From the NCBI GenBank assembly GCA_013397455.1, contig VYZB01000122.1:1546451-1610450 (forward strand): a stretch of 64,000 nt of DNA, read 5' to 3'. How positions within the stretch are numbered: the stretch's first letter is position 1; every line of letters starts with the position of its first letter. The DNA is from Crotophaga sulcirostris. Lineage: Eukaryota > Chordata > Aves > Cuculiformes > Crotophagidae. The notes beneath the pieces are model-generated. The model was given only the letters and a program-made list of their open reading frames with translations, was not told the origin of the DNA and made no database searches. A program made the translations under genes and the position numbers. This document shows positions 10,755-25,533 of this stretch, one piece after another.

Positions 10755-13700
10755 CGAAGCTAGAATTTTGAAAAGAATTTAATAGAATGCTGCGAAGTAG
10801 ATGAGGTTACTAGATAGGAAGTTAAAAAAATCACTATTATAACACACAGGTGTGTATGTACAACCTTACATATACTGGTGTAAACCAGTATTATCTGATT
10901 TTAATAGCTAGGGGAAGATGTCCTAATTTTGCAATTCCTAATAAACAAGTGTACAATATGTCTCAGCAGAAACAAACCTAAGTCCTACCACAGCTATTCT
11001 TTGAGGAATGATGTAAGTCATATGCTAATTTACAAAAACATTCCCAGGCTTACTGCTCTGCAGTAACTCTCTTTTCTTTCCTTTGCTTATGTGTTGCTTT
11101 GCATGTAATCAAACAAGACTGCAAAGCAATTGGCAAGATACCTGCTCAGCCTGGAGATACTATTGAGATGCTTTTATAGTCAGAATCAAACACTAACTTC
11201 ATTCTTGATATATTGTCCTTTATGTTTTGAAAATACAAATATTTATGTGGCTGTTTGTAAGGAGCTGAGATTTTAGAGTGAAAAGATTAAAGCACAGCAC
11301 TTCAGGATGAAGAGATGTACCAATTACCCTGAGAAGCAACACTAAATATCATTAGTGACCTAGCACTAGTAGTCTGAAAGTGTCTAAACAAAGATGGCAC
11401 CTTTGTGTTCATTATGGGCCACTGCATTTTGATAGCTTATAATATGTACTCAAGGTAAAATGCTAGACCTGATGTAAATGGAGAATATTACTTTGATAGC
11501 ATTATAGTTCTAATGGGTATATAACCTACAAGCAATGAATATGAGCCCTGTGTAATTTCAGCCATATTTTCTGGCATTACTAACAATAAAGCTGTAGGCA
11601 TTTTGCTTTCTATCAGTTGCACAGCAAAAGCTCCTCAAGTCTAAAAGGAGAGGTGAACTTGTTTTTGCTCTGCAAACTTAACAGAAATGCTTCTTAAGAA
11701 CAAATCATTGATCCCAGCACAGCTTGTGATCAGTGCAGATTTGAGGGAGACTTTTCTGGGCTTCACAGCCTTTCCCGTAAGCAAAAACCAGGAAGAAATG
11801 GAAGAGAGAGAGATTTTGCAAAAACCGACTAAGGGGTAGGAGGAGGGACTTGTGAGCAAAACCTGTTGGACCTGGAGCCCCTCTGAGGCCGCAGTGTATA
11901 ACACATAGGACTGTCCTGTCTGCTGGCGTCTCCCCTCCTAGTGCTGCCGCTCTCCAGGACAGGCCGTAACGCCATGCTGGGGCCTGGCTCCTGCATGTGC
12001 CTTGCAAACTCCTGGATTGAGTTTGGTATGCTGGCTGGTACTGATTTGTGGTGGGCTAGGCTTCCTAGAGGTGAGAGTTTGTCCAGATGTGGGGAGGTGT
12101 CTAAAAGCAGTGGCTGGGAAAGCATCCAGGGGAGAGACCTCAAGCCGAACACACATCTTTTTACTCCCTAAAACTGCCACTGAGTGCTGAGAGTCAGGGA
12201 GGCATTTTCGCTGAGGGGTGGTTTGGCAGACAAACAGAATTTGGGGAAGGTATTAACAAAAGATCATGGTAGCAGACAAGCTCATCTAACCTTGATATTT
12301 TGAGAGGGAAATGCTACAGCCTTCTTAGAAATGCACCCTGGACATGTTGAAGTTGAGGCTGGGAGGAGCAGAAATGAGACTTTTTAAGGAAGATGCGCTT
12401 CAGCAAAGAGGTGATTGCAGCTACATAATTATGTGGGACTACTTTGCCTACGGCACTTGGAATAAGCAAATTGTAAGCATATAATCTGTGGATCCAACAC
12501 CTGTGACAACGAGAAATACATGCATGAGTGTCTAGCGGCTTTCACTTGTCTGGTCCCATCATTTCTGTAAGCACAGATCCCATCTTCTTCACCCTTCACT
12601 TCCACTCTTGTGGAAGAGGTAGCCACACTGTCTTGCACAGTGACAACTATCTGTCACCCCTACTGGTGACCTGTGTCTCAAACTCCCCTGTCCTGCTCCT
12701 CTGAAACATACCACCACTGGAGCTGTGCTCCTGGTGGGAGTCATGCATGCTCTGGCCTGTGCATCATTGCTGCTGGCACCTCAGAGCCTCTTGGCAAGGG
12801 AAGCAACAGTAGCACCAAAAAAGTACCTTTGGCCTGCACAGCACTTGCCCCTAGAGTCAGCCCAGTTGGGAGACCCTGGACATGAGAGAGATCTGGACAT
12901 CAGGGAAAAAACCCAAATAGTTACTCAAAGGAAAGGCTTTTCAAGGCTGCCTTTGATCACCTGAACAATCAGCACTAACAAAAGCCTAGAAGTTCTTGTG
13001 AAGTATCAGAAAGTGGGTTTGAGTGTTCTTGACAGCTCCCTGTGTTGTTCCCTCTCAGTCACTTATATGAATGCTACAGTGGACAGCCCTGGGTCTTAGC
13101 CAGAGACTAGCACAGGAGACCAGAAATTGACCTTGGTACCTCAACTTGGTGAGGATTTCTGAACCAAATGCTGTTGAGGTAGGAGTTTGGAGGGCCACTA
13201 CCAGGGCCACTTCTCCGGACACTGTCTTGCATCGTCTTTAGGACTCAGGCAGCTCAGAGAGTCCCAACACATGGGGAAGTTTCTGGTGACCAGCGGCATC
13301 CAACCATGAGGTGCTTTTCTTTAGGAGAGTCTGTGAAGGTTTGTTGCTGGCGAGCACTTGACAGGAGGGAGGGGAACGAGAGTGTGTAGTTGTGGACCAC
13401 AAGATATGTTTTGGGTTTGCACCAGACATAAAACATATGGGTTTACACACCACGTGTGACTGCATCTGCTGGTGATGTTTACGAGTAACCTAAGAAAAGC
13501 ACACATGGAGTCTCTCAATAAGCAGAGTTTACAGCAATGCCTAGAGCCTGGTGGTTAGAATATGGAGTCAAATTTTAAGGGATATGGATTTCTAGCCCAT
13601 TTCAGTGGGAGCTTTTGTTATCTTTCATGGAGATTGATTGCTTACCAGTAAAATGCATATGGGTACTGTTACAATTAGATGTGAAAAAGCCTTTAAATAC

Positions 13701-16700
13701 TTACATGCTCTGCCAGCATCCCAGCATTCGCTGCCTCAGATTTTTTTTCTCTCAAAGACACTGATATAATTGAAATTAGAAGAAACACTTTGCAAGGTTT
13801 CCTAGGAAAGGTATGAGCAGCGCCCAGAGTGTTTCATAGGTGTAGGCCTTACTGCAGAGGTCTAGGTGCTGTGTGGTGCTCAATAATTTCTTCTTCACCT
13901 CCTTCCTAGTACTATAATTTTCTTGATGCTATCTTGAAAACCAGTGTAACCAATGCATTGATATACAGATTTGCAGGCTGCCTGAAACTGTTTCTAAGTT
14001 CTCTTCATGTGTCTTAATGGGATTGTTGGCTCTGAAACACAAAGTTGGCATTTGGCCGCATCATTAAAACTGAAGCTGAAGGCAGGATAAAACTTCATAT
14101 CAAGTTCATATCAAAATAAGATGACTGACTACTATATTGGCCAGAATATTTATTTTTATATTTAGTTCAATGACCTTGTATGAATCAGATGAGAAAGTGC
14201 TGTGTTTCCTCCAGCCTGTGATAGGGTTTGGAATCAGCTGACTGTAGAATCCCCAGTGCCTTAGTTTACCACTTTTTGCTTCATCCTCACTCATGACTCG
14301 TTCTGAGTGTCTAGAAAGTTTTTACAATCCCATCCAAACATCACCTGCCTTAGCTACATTTTTGGACAAGTTCAAAGGAACTGAGGCAAGCTTATGCTTG
14401 AATACTGCACATCCTGTTTAAAAAGCAATCTTGCCCAGACTAGAAGTAGTGAAGTATTTGCTATTCTCCTAAAGCACTAGCAATGTGTGCTCAGAGCACC
14501 TCATGCTCATTTCGTAAGCTTTGTTATCATATGGCTGGGTTGGGTTTGATAACTGTGACATGACTGGTGTGCCTGCTCTGGCACACGTGAAGAGACCTTC
14601 ATGTCATGAGTGAAGGAAATGCTGTTTTCTTCTGCTCTTCCCCAGGCTTAGAAATCCAAAGGCTATTTTGGGGGGGTGAAAACCCACAATTGTGTAAGAA
14701 GAGTCATGTCCCTATGTTAATGTGACTTTTAAATAATTCTGGTGGGGGATTATCACCATTAAATTAGAACCTGACTTTGTTTGACTTGCTGCTGCTGAGT
14801 TGCTGCCACTGTCTCTCCCTTCTCTCTTCTCCTACCCCAGGTTCATTTAAATTCCTTCTAAGTCTCATTCCCTGACGTGTCTTCTTGGCTGGCACAAGGC
14901 CTTCAGAAGAGCCCAGCTAATGGGAAATGGCAATACAGGGATTTAATGGCATTTAGAGTGCAAAGACCTGACTTTTGCTTTCATGACTTCATAAATCCGT
15001 TAAATAGCCCACTGGAATGTCCAAAAGCTGCAGCTTTTCAGAAGAGTAGGGTATGATGGTGGTATATGATGCAAAACCTTTTTAGTCTTGCATTTCTAGG
15101 CAAAGCTTTCAGTGTACTTTTTGGTATACAGAAAATACTCATTTACCTGAGGAAGGCACTTGATGAGAACAGCAGGCCAGAACAACTAGCAGCTTCCTGT
15201 TTCTCTGAGGCAAGTATTTTTTTTTCTTTTTTTCATGGGTTTTGAAGGACGATACCTTTAACGTTATCTAACTATACCGTGGGGAATGCATGAGCACTCT
15301 CACACGTCTTTTTCTTCAGAGGCTGTATGTGTTCAGCCACCCTACAAGTGGGAGCAGCAGATGATCTGGATGTGTTTGGCCTCACAATTGTTTGACGTCT
15401 ACAGACTATCATCAGGATCACTCAAGGCTCCACTCTGGCCCTTGCTGTCCAGATTGCCTCTACTATTTGTAAAGAACTTCACATGGTTTCCAGATCAGAT
15501 AGATGTGCTCTCTTTGCTTGATTGACATAGTTTTCATTATGTGGTTTTGTTTCTATGCGTTTTCACACCCACCCTTTTCCCTCATTACCTGATAACAAAG
15601 AGCTGCCCTTTATGAGTTAACTTGGGATTTAGGAAAATATTCCTGTTTAATTGATGGGGAAACTGAAGTGCAGAGGAAACAAGCAAGTCTGGGCAGAACA
15701 AGCACGTGCCAACACAGGCACAGCTGCAGCTTTGATACTTCTGGAAATACCTGGATGGTGATGTTGTCTTTAATCTGTTTCCTTTCTCTCATCCAACCTC
15801 ACATTCTCTTTACTTTGGTCATATCCTAACTGACTGGCGTACAACAGTCAGCTTTTCACAATGGCCTGCTTTTATTGCTTTTTTGATTTATTGAAGTAAT
15901 AATAACTAATTCTTCCCCTAAAAGAAGAGTGACGGTATATAGTATATGTTCTGTGTCCTGGGATGATGGGCTTAGGAGGGAAAGAACCAGAGCTTGCCTA
16001 CCCTGCTTTGAGATTTTGCCTACCATGTTTATAGATTTTCTGTGTTTTTTTTCTTGTACAGGTAGGCACATCCTGAATCTGAGACTTTTTTAGTGACTAA
16101 AAATAAATACAGTTATAGATGTCCTCTACAACTGCCAACTGACAAGCATACCTGGAGATGAAGAAGGAATAGAGGTCTCCAAGCAAGCCCCAAGCTTAGT
16201 GTCTGGGAGGTGGGATGTTTGTCTGCAGTACATGGTTAAATCCCATGGCTGGCTTCTGTACGAGCCGTGTTTTGTAGGAGGTAGCCTTGGGAAGACCTGC
16301 AGATAGGGAATTACTATAATTCAGCCTGGATGTCACGCAAGCATGGATTAATATTTCATCTTCCGCCTTCGACTGTTGTCAGATTCACTTTGTTTCTGAG
16401 TTGGGGCTGTGATACTCAAAAGGCAGCCTTGAATTAAAGATTAAGCCAGTGTTTTACTTGATGGAAAGAGAGAATTTCTCTGTGGAGAATGTTGACAATG
16501 CAGTTCTTACCCAGTCCTGCGTGCAGGGGTTTAAATTTCCCAAATCCAAACGACAGAGCAAAGCTACAGCATGGTGCTGGGGACTATGTGAGGGGAAGGG
16601 TCTCTGTCAGTTGTGAGGCACTAATGAAAGTGAGACTGGTCATTAGTTGAAGGTGAGCAAGAGGCACTGAACTGCTCCGGGAGATGTCATTGTATCTGCT

Positions 16701-16996
16701 GTGTATGAGAGAGGTGCTGGGAAAATGAAAGCTGCAAGGAAACCAGAATGGACAGAGCCTTCCCCCAGGTCAAGGATAAAGCCCTCTGCCCAGTGGTAGG
16801 GCAGCACACTCTAATGAAAACGATTTAGTTAAGATGCCACAACTCTCTGGGTGGAAACTGATTTCAGGATGAATGATTTATATTGCTCTAATCTCAAGCT
16901 GGATTTGATCGAGTGAATACTAGCCTGATTCAAGCCAACCAAAGAGAGTCTGTGCACAATAGTTCAGCTTAACTTTTCAATAAACCAGTTCAGCTG

Positions 16997-17029
16997 TTGG
17001 TTTTTTGGTTTTTTTTTTTTTGGTTTTGA
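16997..17029. repeat. T-rich (TTTTGG)n-like simple repeat
   Basis: A run of thymines interrupted by GG pairs, seen directly. It is low-complexity sequence with no gene content. Confidence 0.85.
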
Positions 17030-18845
17030 TTGTAAATACAGGCAAGATCTTGCCATGATATCTGGGTGTTTCTTCTTTGGACAGATGACATGCAGTTTAA
17101 GTCCAGCACTTTATCCATGGCTTTCTCTGAACACAATAGCTTAGTCAGTCATGGAAATCCTAAGGAAGTTCAGGATGTTTAAGGTTCATAAATGGGCAAG
17201 TGATTACCCAAGAATGTAGAAAACTCAGTTTGAGCATACAACCAAAACTAGTGCCCAAAAGCCACTGTGACTGAGGTGAGCACACAACAAAGCCCAGTTC
17301 CTATGGCTCAGATGACCTGAGTTTCTTCCAGCAAAGAGTAGGTGCAGACTCTCAGGAGCACTGGTGCAAGGCTTACATAGCCCAAAAAGGCTCTTGCAGG
17401 AGGCTACCTCATAGTGGTGGGGAAACCACGGGCAAATACTGCTTATTCTGCTCAGGAACATAAAAAAAAGTTTAATACAAAAAATACAAAGAATAAAACC
17501 CAGACTTCACTAACCGCAAGTGAAAGAGTGACCATGTAAAACATCCACAAAGTATTTTTTTAACAGAGCACATTGCACAGTTCTATTGCTTACTAAATGA
17601 GTATTGTTTTATTTCACTCATAACAATACACTTAAGGAGGCTGAGACTGCAGCTTTTGGAAAAGGATACTGGGTGGTCAATGTGATCACTTACAAGACCA
17701 CGTATCTCTTGCACGGAAACTGGGTAAATCATGAGTGACAACTATTCCACTACGCTTCCCTGGGAAAGCAGCCAAGCTGATAATACAGCATGTCTGCTTT
17801 CAATACAACTACGTTTGTATATTCTTCTGAAATGCTGTTTCACTCTGGATTGAAACAGGACTTTTAGTGGGGCCATTACTTAACAGCATTGCTTATTGAT
17901 TTGTGTCACATTAACACTGTCACACAATAATGCTGAGCATCCACATGCTACCAGATTCTGCAAGAAGGTTGCTTCAGTATAAGGGCAGCAAGCATGAGGA
18001 AACCTTAGCTCCTGTTGCTAGATGCACTTGGAAAGTAAATATTTTATCACCTTTGTCAGGAGAAGTCTGTGTATAGATACTCAGAAAGCATCTTGGGTGG
18101 TTAACACAGCCCTCAGCTGGTTTCCATTAGTACAGCACCAAAAGTAAAAATATCATACGCATGCACATGAACACATGCAACAGAGGTATCTGAGCAGTCC
18201 CTGTGCTGCTTTCTTGAACCTCATTTACTAGAGCTCACTGATCACTGCCTTATGAGAAATCACTGAATGCATCCAGGGCAGTGCCTATAAGCATGGATTT
18301 TGCACATCTGCTTCTTCAGGGTTTATGCTTGTTCTTGATTTTTTTGGGAGGAAAGGCTTGGGCAAAGTAGCAAAATGCCATTCATGTGGGAAGCTGCTAT
18401 GACAGGAAGGGGAAAAGGAACCACCTGAACCTGTTTTCCCCAGCCTCTTCTGTTTTCCCAAAAGTGGACTGAAACAGCAGAATTTGGCCCACTAATTATC
18501 CACAAACCTCTGCATAGTTTTATAGACAGGAAATAATGTTACAAACATTATAAATTCAAATGTGCTGAAATAAGTGCCAAAATTAGACCTGACTAGGCAA
18601 AAATTAATATGCATAATAATTTTAATTACCCTATGAAGTACAGTTTTTCACAGAATCCCCTGCCACTTCCCATGCAAGCGCTCCATAGTGCTCAGTGAAA
18701 AGGCAGCTGGTCTGTTTCCTCTTTGTAGCCTCCATATTATACCCTCAATGATTTGTTCCTCTTACAGAACAATTATTTAATGCCAGCTTTATTAGAGACA
18801 GTCATCATTTACATATTGTACTGCGTCACATTATCACTGAGAGGT

Positions 18846-19020
18846 GAAAGGCTTTTTTATATATGTATATTTTATAAATTTCTAAACATATATAAATATA
18901 TATAGCATTTATTACTTTAAGTATATGTGTCTGTGTTACCAATAGATAGTTTTATAGATATAGTTTAATTTAATATTGTGTATAATTAATGTAATTATAT
19001 AGGTAATTTATATATAGGGA
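18846..19020. repeat. AT-rich low-complexity block
   Basis: Dense TATATA, ATATAAAT and TAATTAAT strings over about 175 bp, with very little G or C. It could be mistaken for clustered TATA boxes, but it has the character of AT-rich simple sequence. Confidence 0.8.
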
Positions 19021-19556
19021 AATTATTTGAGGCATCCAGTTTGCCAGGTTTGAGGTGTCCTTATTCAGTGTTATAAAACACATTTTGGTCTAAGCATAGC
19101 TCTGGTTGACATCATTTATGCTTCTCAGTGGTCAACAGCTCCACAGCCAAAACAAAAATGGTCCAGAGTTTATGAGTTTTTATTCCTTAAATGCTATATT
19201 TATCTGTACATGGGAATTCTCCAGGCAGAAAAAAAAAAAAAAATCCTGTTCTCCAAAGCAAGATGAGTTGGCCCTTCACATTTGTCATGTGTCATTCTCC
19301 AGAACTCCTTTGTAATACCATGACAGCCTGTAATACCTTTTGAGGTATCTAGGAATACATTATATTTTTTTGCTTACTTGGATGACTCAAAAGCTTGTGG
19401 TCAGAGACACTTCAAGCACTATGTAGTTCAATAAAATTTATGTGTCCTGTTCCTTGATGGGCTTTCCAACTTGGCTTTCCCTGGAAATAATCCCTCCTTT
19501 GCCTTACAAGCAGAGGTGCTGTCGGAGAACTAGTACCTGGGGATGATGAGCACTTC

Positions 19557-19584
19557 TCTTTTTTTTTTCTTTTTTTTTTTTTTT
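19557..19584. repeat. Poly-T tract
   Basis: A nearly pure thymine run broken by one C, seen directly. No element body is recognisable next to it, so it is not assigned to a retroposon. Confidence 0.85.
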
Positions 19585-22500
19585 CCATTTGGCTTGGGGA
19601 GATCCTAGAAAAGAGTGTCATCAGATGGACAATGTTTACAGCTCCTGGGGGAAAATACAGTCGAACAGAGCTGATGCAGGACTATCCCAGTGTGAGTTAG
19701 TTGTGCAGCTGAAGAGGTTTATTGCTGAGGAAGCCTTTACCTTACAGCATATCTGAAGCCATGGTTTGTGCTTACCACCCTAGAAACAATGTCTCCTTAT
19801 TAACAGAGAGGAACAATTTAAGACTCGCTTAAGGAATATGTTCACAATTTATTTCAATAAATTATTTGCTTGACATGTCCTATTCTGATAAACTGATTTC
19901 AAGTTTTAATTGTTTGATCTGGGTGGATCCTCCAGACAGCCTGCCACCACTCTGCAGGCTGCCTCTGGTTCTCCAGCCAGCATTATTTCTGCAAGGGGCA
20001 GGCCTGGGTGCCTTGAACATTTTTAGTACAAGTACCCAAAGAAGAACCTAATTAATGTTTCTTGTTTATTATTAGCTATTATCAGCTATTTTGATTTTGT
20101 GTTGATGTTAACTCATAATGTTGCGGTAGACAGGATACTCTACAGTCTAGAGAGGATCCTTGGTGGCCACCCTGCTGGGTGACCAGTTTATTTGACTTTT
20201 TTATTTTCAAGATGCTGTTGGAGTCATTTTCCCAAACCTCAGATCAAGTCTTTTACAACTCCATCTAAAGTAATTGATGAGTAAAAGGCTTTGAAAAAAA
20301 ATGCTGGGAAACTGGCTTTCCTAGTTGTTTTCACTAGCCATTGTAAGAAATTTGCAAGGTTACCCTGTATTCAGGAAGCTGTGCAAAGGTGTTGAAAATG
20401 GTTGTTTAAAATTACTAGGAAAGCCAGATTCCAAAAATGGAGGAGATACTGAAGGAGGTTCATATCAAATCATTTTGGTTTTAAATTACATATTCCTTAG
20501 CAGACTGGAGCAAGCCGTAACGGCTACTTTTAACTTTTGTCTACATAATAGTCAGAAAAATTTGGGTCAAAAGACCAATCCTGTTTTAAATTGGAGACAC
20601 ACCATAGACATCAATATATTTTCCTTCCCCCTCATCGCCTCCATTACCTCTTGTCTACTCCTCCAGGGCTTATCTCTGGCCCACTGTTATCCCTGATACC
20701 ATTAGTTTAGCAGTTTTCAGTGATTTGGAATTCAAAGACTGAGTTGCAAAACTTACTACAGGGAGAGTCTGCAGAACTGTCAGTCCAGTTTTTGCTTGCC
20801 TTAGGAAGATGACTGGCTGGCTGCTCAGCTGCTCTCTCAGCTGAATACATTCTCTGAGTGAGTAACTATGTAAGTAATGAAGAAGCTCTTTAAACGACCC
20901 AAATGACTGTATGGATTTGTAGTTCTACCTGTGATCATTTAAAAGGAAGGAAAATATGAGGCTAATTCCCATTTCTTACAAATCTTTTTGCCCTACTTTA
21001 TGGCTGAGCAGCTCTGTTGCTGGTGCTTGTTTAATCTTTCCAAAGAGGGCTCAAAGGAGGCAGCAGAGGGCAAGGGAAGCCTGTAATTTTCCAGAATATC
21101 TGCAAACCAGGGCTTGGACTGGGGTTCAGAAGAGCTACAAATACTCGTAAGAGGATGTCACTTCTGTGTTTCACACAGCTAGATGTTTTCTGGAGCTGCC
21201 TAACCTGTTCTGGGAAGTTCTTCCTTGTTGCTTTGGGCACAGCCTGGAGCACTGGCAGAGCCACTTGACAGCTTGCTGGCTCTCAGCAAGACTATCTTGC
21301 CCCTTCCCTTCCCTGCTCCCCTGCAATGGCTACAGCAATTTTGACCAGCTCATTAAATTGGCAGAATACTAATCCAACAAAATGGCAGGTTTGCTGGAGG
21401 CAAGCAGGAATGCACAGGCAGGAGAGAGGGACACGACTGCCCTTTCCAACTTGTTTCCCACCTGCAGCCTCCAGGTATCTAACAAAACTGTGAGTATTAT
21501 GTTATGAGGCACAACAAGCAGACCTAGCAAAACCAGGCTGCATCACACAAATTACAGAAAAAAAGAAAAGGCTTTCAGTTCAGACCATCTGCAAATCAAT
21601 GTATTCTGCTTATTGGGTCCTAATTTTAGTAACAGCTTTTGGAAGTTTCCTGCTAAAATGTAGATTTTTAAAAAAGAAATACCCTCAAAGAATGTTGTAT
21701 ATCTGTGTCCCATTTTTCTCTACAAAGCGTTTTTTTTACCAGTTGCTCTGTTTCTTAACAGGACAGCATGAGCACTCAGGACTACTAAGAACATTTCCAG
21801 AAAAAGGCATTCAGTGAAGAGGCCTAGTGTGGATTTTTGACAAGGTTTAAGGAACTGTTTTCATTGGCATACCCCCCCCCCAAAATTAATAATACATAGT
21901 GACACAGGGAGCCTATTATGTGTAAATCCATGTTCTCACCTGAAAACCTTCCACGGTGCCATCAGTCTCTTCCTTTTGACACTATTTCTCTCCAGAGACA
22001 AAAGCACAGTCTTTAGATTGCGTCGGGAAGCGCTTGGGATTTCACTTTCCACCACCGCTATATTGAATCCTGTTGCTTACTGCAGAACTCAGTCAGCCCA
22101 TTGGGCTGGGTGCTTCTCAGTGAGCGAACATCAGATGGTGAGAGGCTGGCCATCCATGCCAAAACTCTCAGGGTACCAAGATAAGCAATGGCCACAAAGG
22201 CAGACACAGCTCATGCTCCAGTCTCACTAACAGTGCTCAGGAGCATCGTTCCCACTAATAGGCTGGCTTGCAGCCTGGCATCAAAGGCAGACAGAAAACC
22301 TTTCTCCGCCCCAGGAATCTGTGTCCCCTTCCCCCCTGTGGGAGTGTCCGTCTGCCTCTGCTTTCCCTCAAAGGCTCCAGCTGCCAGGGAGGTGCTGCCA
22401 AGGGCTTACACACATTTCTTAGGAGGCAAACTGTCCTGCTTGAGTGACCAGGAGCCATCTGAAGTACAGCCGGTATCACCTGGCATTTCATAGTTACAGA

Positions 22501-23669
22501 TCTTTTGGAAAAGAACGACGACAACAAAACACAAACCAAACCACTCTATTTGTGCAGAAATCCAACAAAAATCAAATCCTCCTTGGCAGCAGCAGCTCAA
22601 GGGGAATGAATGGTGGGGAGTCAGGCATGTCTCCTCCCTGTTATAGTCCCATTTCTCACAGGTTTCCAGAAGCACGTTTTGCAGGAGCCTTGCCCAATTG
22701 CAACCTTCATACCCTTCATACAGACAGCAAAAAAAAAAGCAAGTGAGAGGCGCAGCACTTTGGGTAAAGACAGTGATGAGGAGGGGGTAAGATGACCAGG
22801 GGTAGAGAGGAAGCAAGGAGAAAGGCAATGAGGAGATAGAAAACTGCGCCTGCATTTCCCAGCCTAGCAAGTGCCAAGCTTTACACAGATGCACAAAATG
22901 CAGCCACGCTGCTCAGAATGATGCCAGCAGACTGTCTGCTTCCAGCAGAGCAACGTGGCAGTGGGGAATCAAAGCAACAACTTCTCTCTACACCAAAGTG
23001 GCCAGGCAAAGCCTGAAGTAATGCCAAATGCAGTGGTTTTCTTTTACTCGTAGGGCAAGTAGAAGTTAGCTTCTTCCAGGGAAACCAAACTGCTTTCAGA
23101 TGGTGCTGGTTAGTCCATTGGTGAAAGTGGGTGGGCTTTTTTAACTACTGAAAAGTGAAAGGCAGCATCTCCAAACTGCTCTGAAGAATAAGGTCACCAA
23201 AAAGGTTAAACAGCTTGTGCCTCTTTTAATGGAAATATCACATATTTATACACATATAGACAGTAAAGTACAAAGGGTTAGAAAACAGGCTTCATTTTCA
23301 GCCCCTAAATATAACATACTCTACATTAATCCCTGAGAGCACCTGCCAATTGTGTGTCTCCTGCAAGTGATACCGAGAGTGCAAATTCAAGTGTTCACCT
23401 GCAGCACAGGTTACTTTTCAGATGCTGAATCTGAATGCTAAATCTTCAGTAAGCTGGGCTTGCAGTAAACAAAAATTAAAAGTTAAACCATTCAACCCAG
23501 AGTATCAATTAAAAATCCATCCTAATATCTTTGCCACAGACAGCCAAAAGACTGTCTTGCTACACTCCAAAGAAATGAGTTCAGCTTATATTCTGGTCAC
23601 ACCATATCTATTACAAAATTGGTGCCTCCGAGTTACACAGCACTGATGCACTTGCAGTCTAAAATCCTT

Positions 23670-25533
23670 TTTATTTTCACAGGGCTGGGGAGGCTTATTA
23701 GCAGGGTGCACATTCCTTCAACTCTGACCTGGAAGGCTACCTGGCAATGCAGTCTAGCCAGCACAGCTACTTCAACAAGAGGTACAAAGAAGAGGTTGTA
23801 TGGAAAATGCTTGTTTCACACATCTGCCATAACCTCTGTCAAGCCCCAGCCTCACAGACGCTAGCTAGCAATACCAATCTGGGCACTAGTTTTCAATCAA
23901 TTGAATTTATTTCTCCCATGACAAGCATGGCTTCATTACAAGTTCAGTGAGACCGCAGTCAGCCTTTGTGCTGTGGGAGTAAAGGATGGAAAAGTCTTCC
24001 CTTTCTTTAATTGAAAGGAGAAGCTGGTGACAGCAGCAGCTGGGGTCTGCCTGGGCTCCAGCAGAGCAACGCTGTCCAGAGAACACACCACAGCACATTT
24101 CATTTCAAACGGAGCAAAGCCTGAGGAAAAACATAGCCTGGGCACTGCTATAAGACTTGCTGTTTGCCTTTGACCTCTACTTTTATGAATGTGGTCCTTC
24201 CTCAGCAAGCAGCAGGTTTACAGCCCTTCCTTATTGGAATTTGCCGTTCAGATCAACTGCTGGTAAAAGCCTTAACATGGACCACAAGAACCTGCAGCAA
24301 CCTGTGGGAACTGCCACTTTGAGATGCACTCGTGTACTAGGGAAGGTTTTCTCCCAGTGTTGAGACAGAGGTTTGAGGTACTGCCCCCTCTGGGTACCCA
24401 GAAGCGTACTCCCAAAGCTCACAATGACATCCAGCCATGGTTTCAAATCGTCAGCCAATCTGCCTGATCCTACATTTCTGACTGGAGAGGTTCATAGCAT
24501 ATGGCTGGACTCGATACTTGGAAAAACTGCTTGAACTTCCAGATGCTGAATAATTTTCCTGTCTTGGTTATAATATGGAAAGATTTACAATAAACCCAGT
24601 GGAGTTTTTTTAACAGGAACTTAAATATCAACCTAAAAAAATCCCACATGTGGTTCACAGTCTCCCTTATTTCACAGTTAAATGCAATGACAAAAAATTC
24701 CCTGAGACTACAGAGGAAACAACAGGTAGCAGATACAGGGAAACTTAATGGGGGAAGCAATCTTAAGTGATGGTGACATTCAAAAATTCAGTCAGCTACT
24801 CTGTTGCTCCAAAGAAATCAGTCCTTGCCCCTGATTTATACCTGCAGAGGATGTGAATACCTCAACTAGAGTAATATTTCATATGCAGCCTTTTTATATT
24901 CAACAGAACAAACAAGCATTAAGAACTGCATCCATACAGACTATATAAAGCTGTACAGTTTAATACCCATCCTGTCTTAAACTTTGACTACTGGAATTCA
25001 AATAAAGTGCTTAGTATGCTCAAAACAATTGTAGACCTTGACATTCATTGCCCACCACCACTGTGGTATATTTTAGACTTGTCATTATTACTACAAAACC
25101 TTGCAATATGTCTGCCTAAGCAAGGAGAGGGAAGAATGTCTAGTGTCAAAAGAACAACTCCTTGAATTCTGTCCATTACAAAATGTACAAACACAAAACA
25201 CAGTCCTTTCACACTCATGTTGGTTTTCAAGTTTTTTCACAGTCATTCACTTGGAACTGGAAAAAAAAGGAAACTGCAAAAGGACTGCACCACTTAAAAC
25301 TTCCTATGAACAGCAGATAGGTAAACTTACTAAGTCTTCCAACTCAAAATACCTTCCTGCTCCACCATCAGATACGCTGTGTCTTAGCCCTTGCCCTGTT
25401 TCTGCACCTTAAAGGCCATTATTCAGCATTCCAGCTCCATGAGCAGTGGGCATGCAGGAAGGCATGCAGCCTGTTATCTTGCTCAGATAACAAGACTAAT
25501 GGCTCTAAAACCTTCTAAGCAAATGCTTTTAAA
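23670..25533 (-). other. ANKRD33B: Probable ANKRD33B 3'UTR (extent uncertain)
   Basis: This is the sequence 3' of the ANKRD33B stop on the - strand. Candidate poly(A) hexamers on that strand are ATTAAA at 24959-24964 and AATAAA at 23906-23911 and 23670-23675. These would give 3'UTRs of roughly 0.6, 1.6 and 1.9 kb. No splice sites or coding frames that continue the protein are seen. The boundary is an inference from the hexamers only. Confidence 0.35.

Larger units (their letters stand above)
10755..23669. other. Intergenic DNA, no gene recognised
   Basis: About 13 kb with no recognisable coding exon. It holds simple-sequence tracts at 16997-17029 and 19557-19584, an AT-rich block at 18846-19020, and a 10-base C run at 21872-21881. 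A locally GC-richer interval lies near 11900-12200. Open frames of 60 to 160 codons occur on both strands, but their translations are low in conserved-looking content and resemble no family I know. Confidence 0.55.

Noticed and set aside
18846..19020. Clustered TATA-like strings as a promoter
   Set aside because: The block is AT-rich low-complexity sequence with no gene start nearby on either strand.
20325..20696. 123-codon + strand open frame
   Set aside because: No family resemblance and no supporting splice or promoter signals; compatible with chance in 64 kb of sequence.
22406..22894. 162-codon open frame on the - strand
   Set aside because: Its translation is rich in C, F, W and S, typical of the complement of A/G-rich DNA, with no recognisable domain, splice context or continuation.
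24480..24560. GGCTGGACTCGATACTTGG as a possible CR1 tail
   Set aside because: Only a short string matches. There is no octamer terminus or further CR1 sequence around it.
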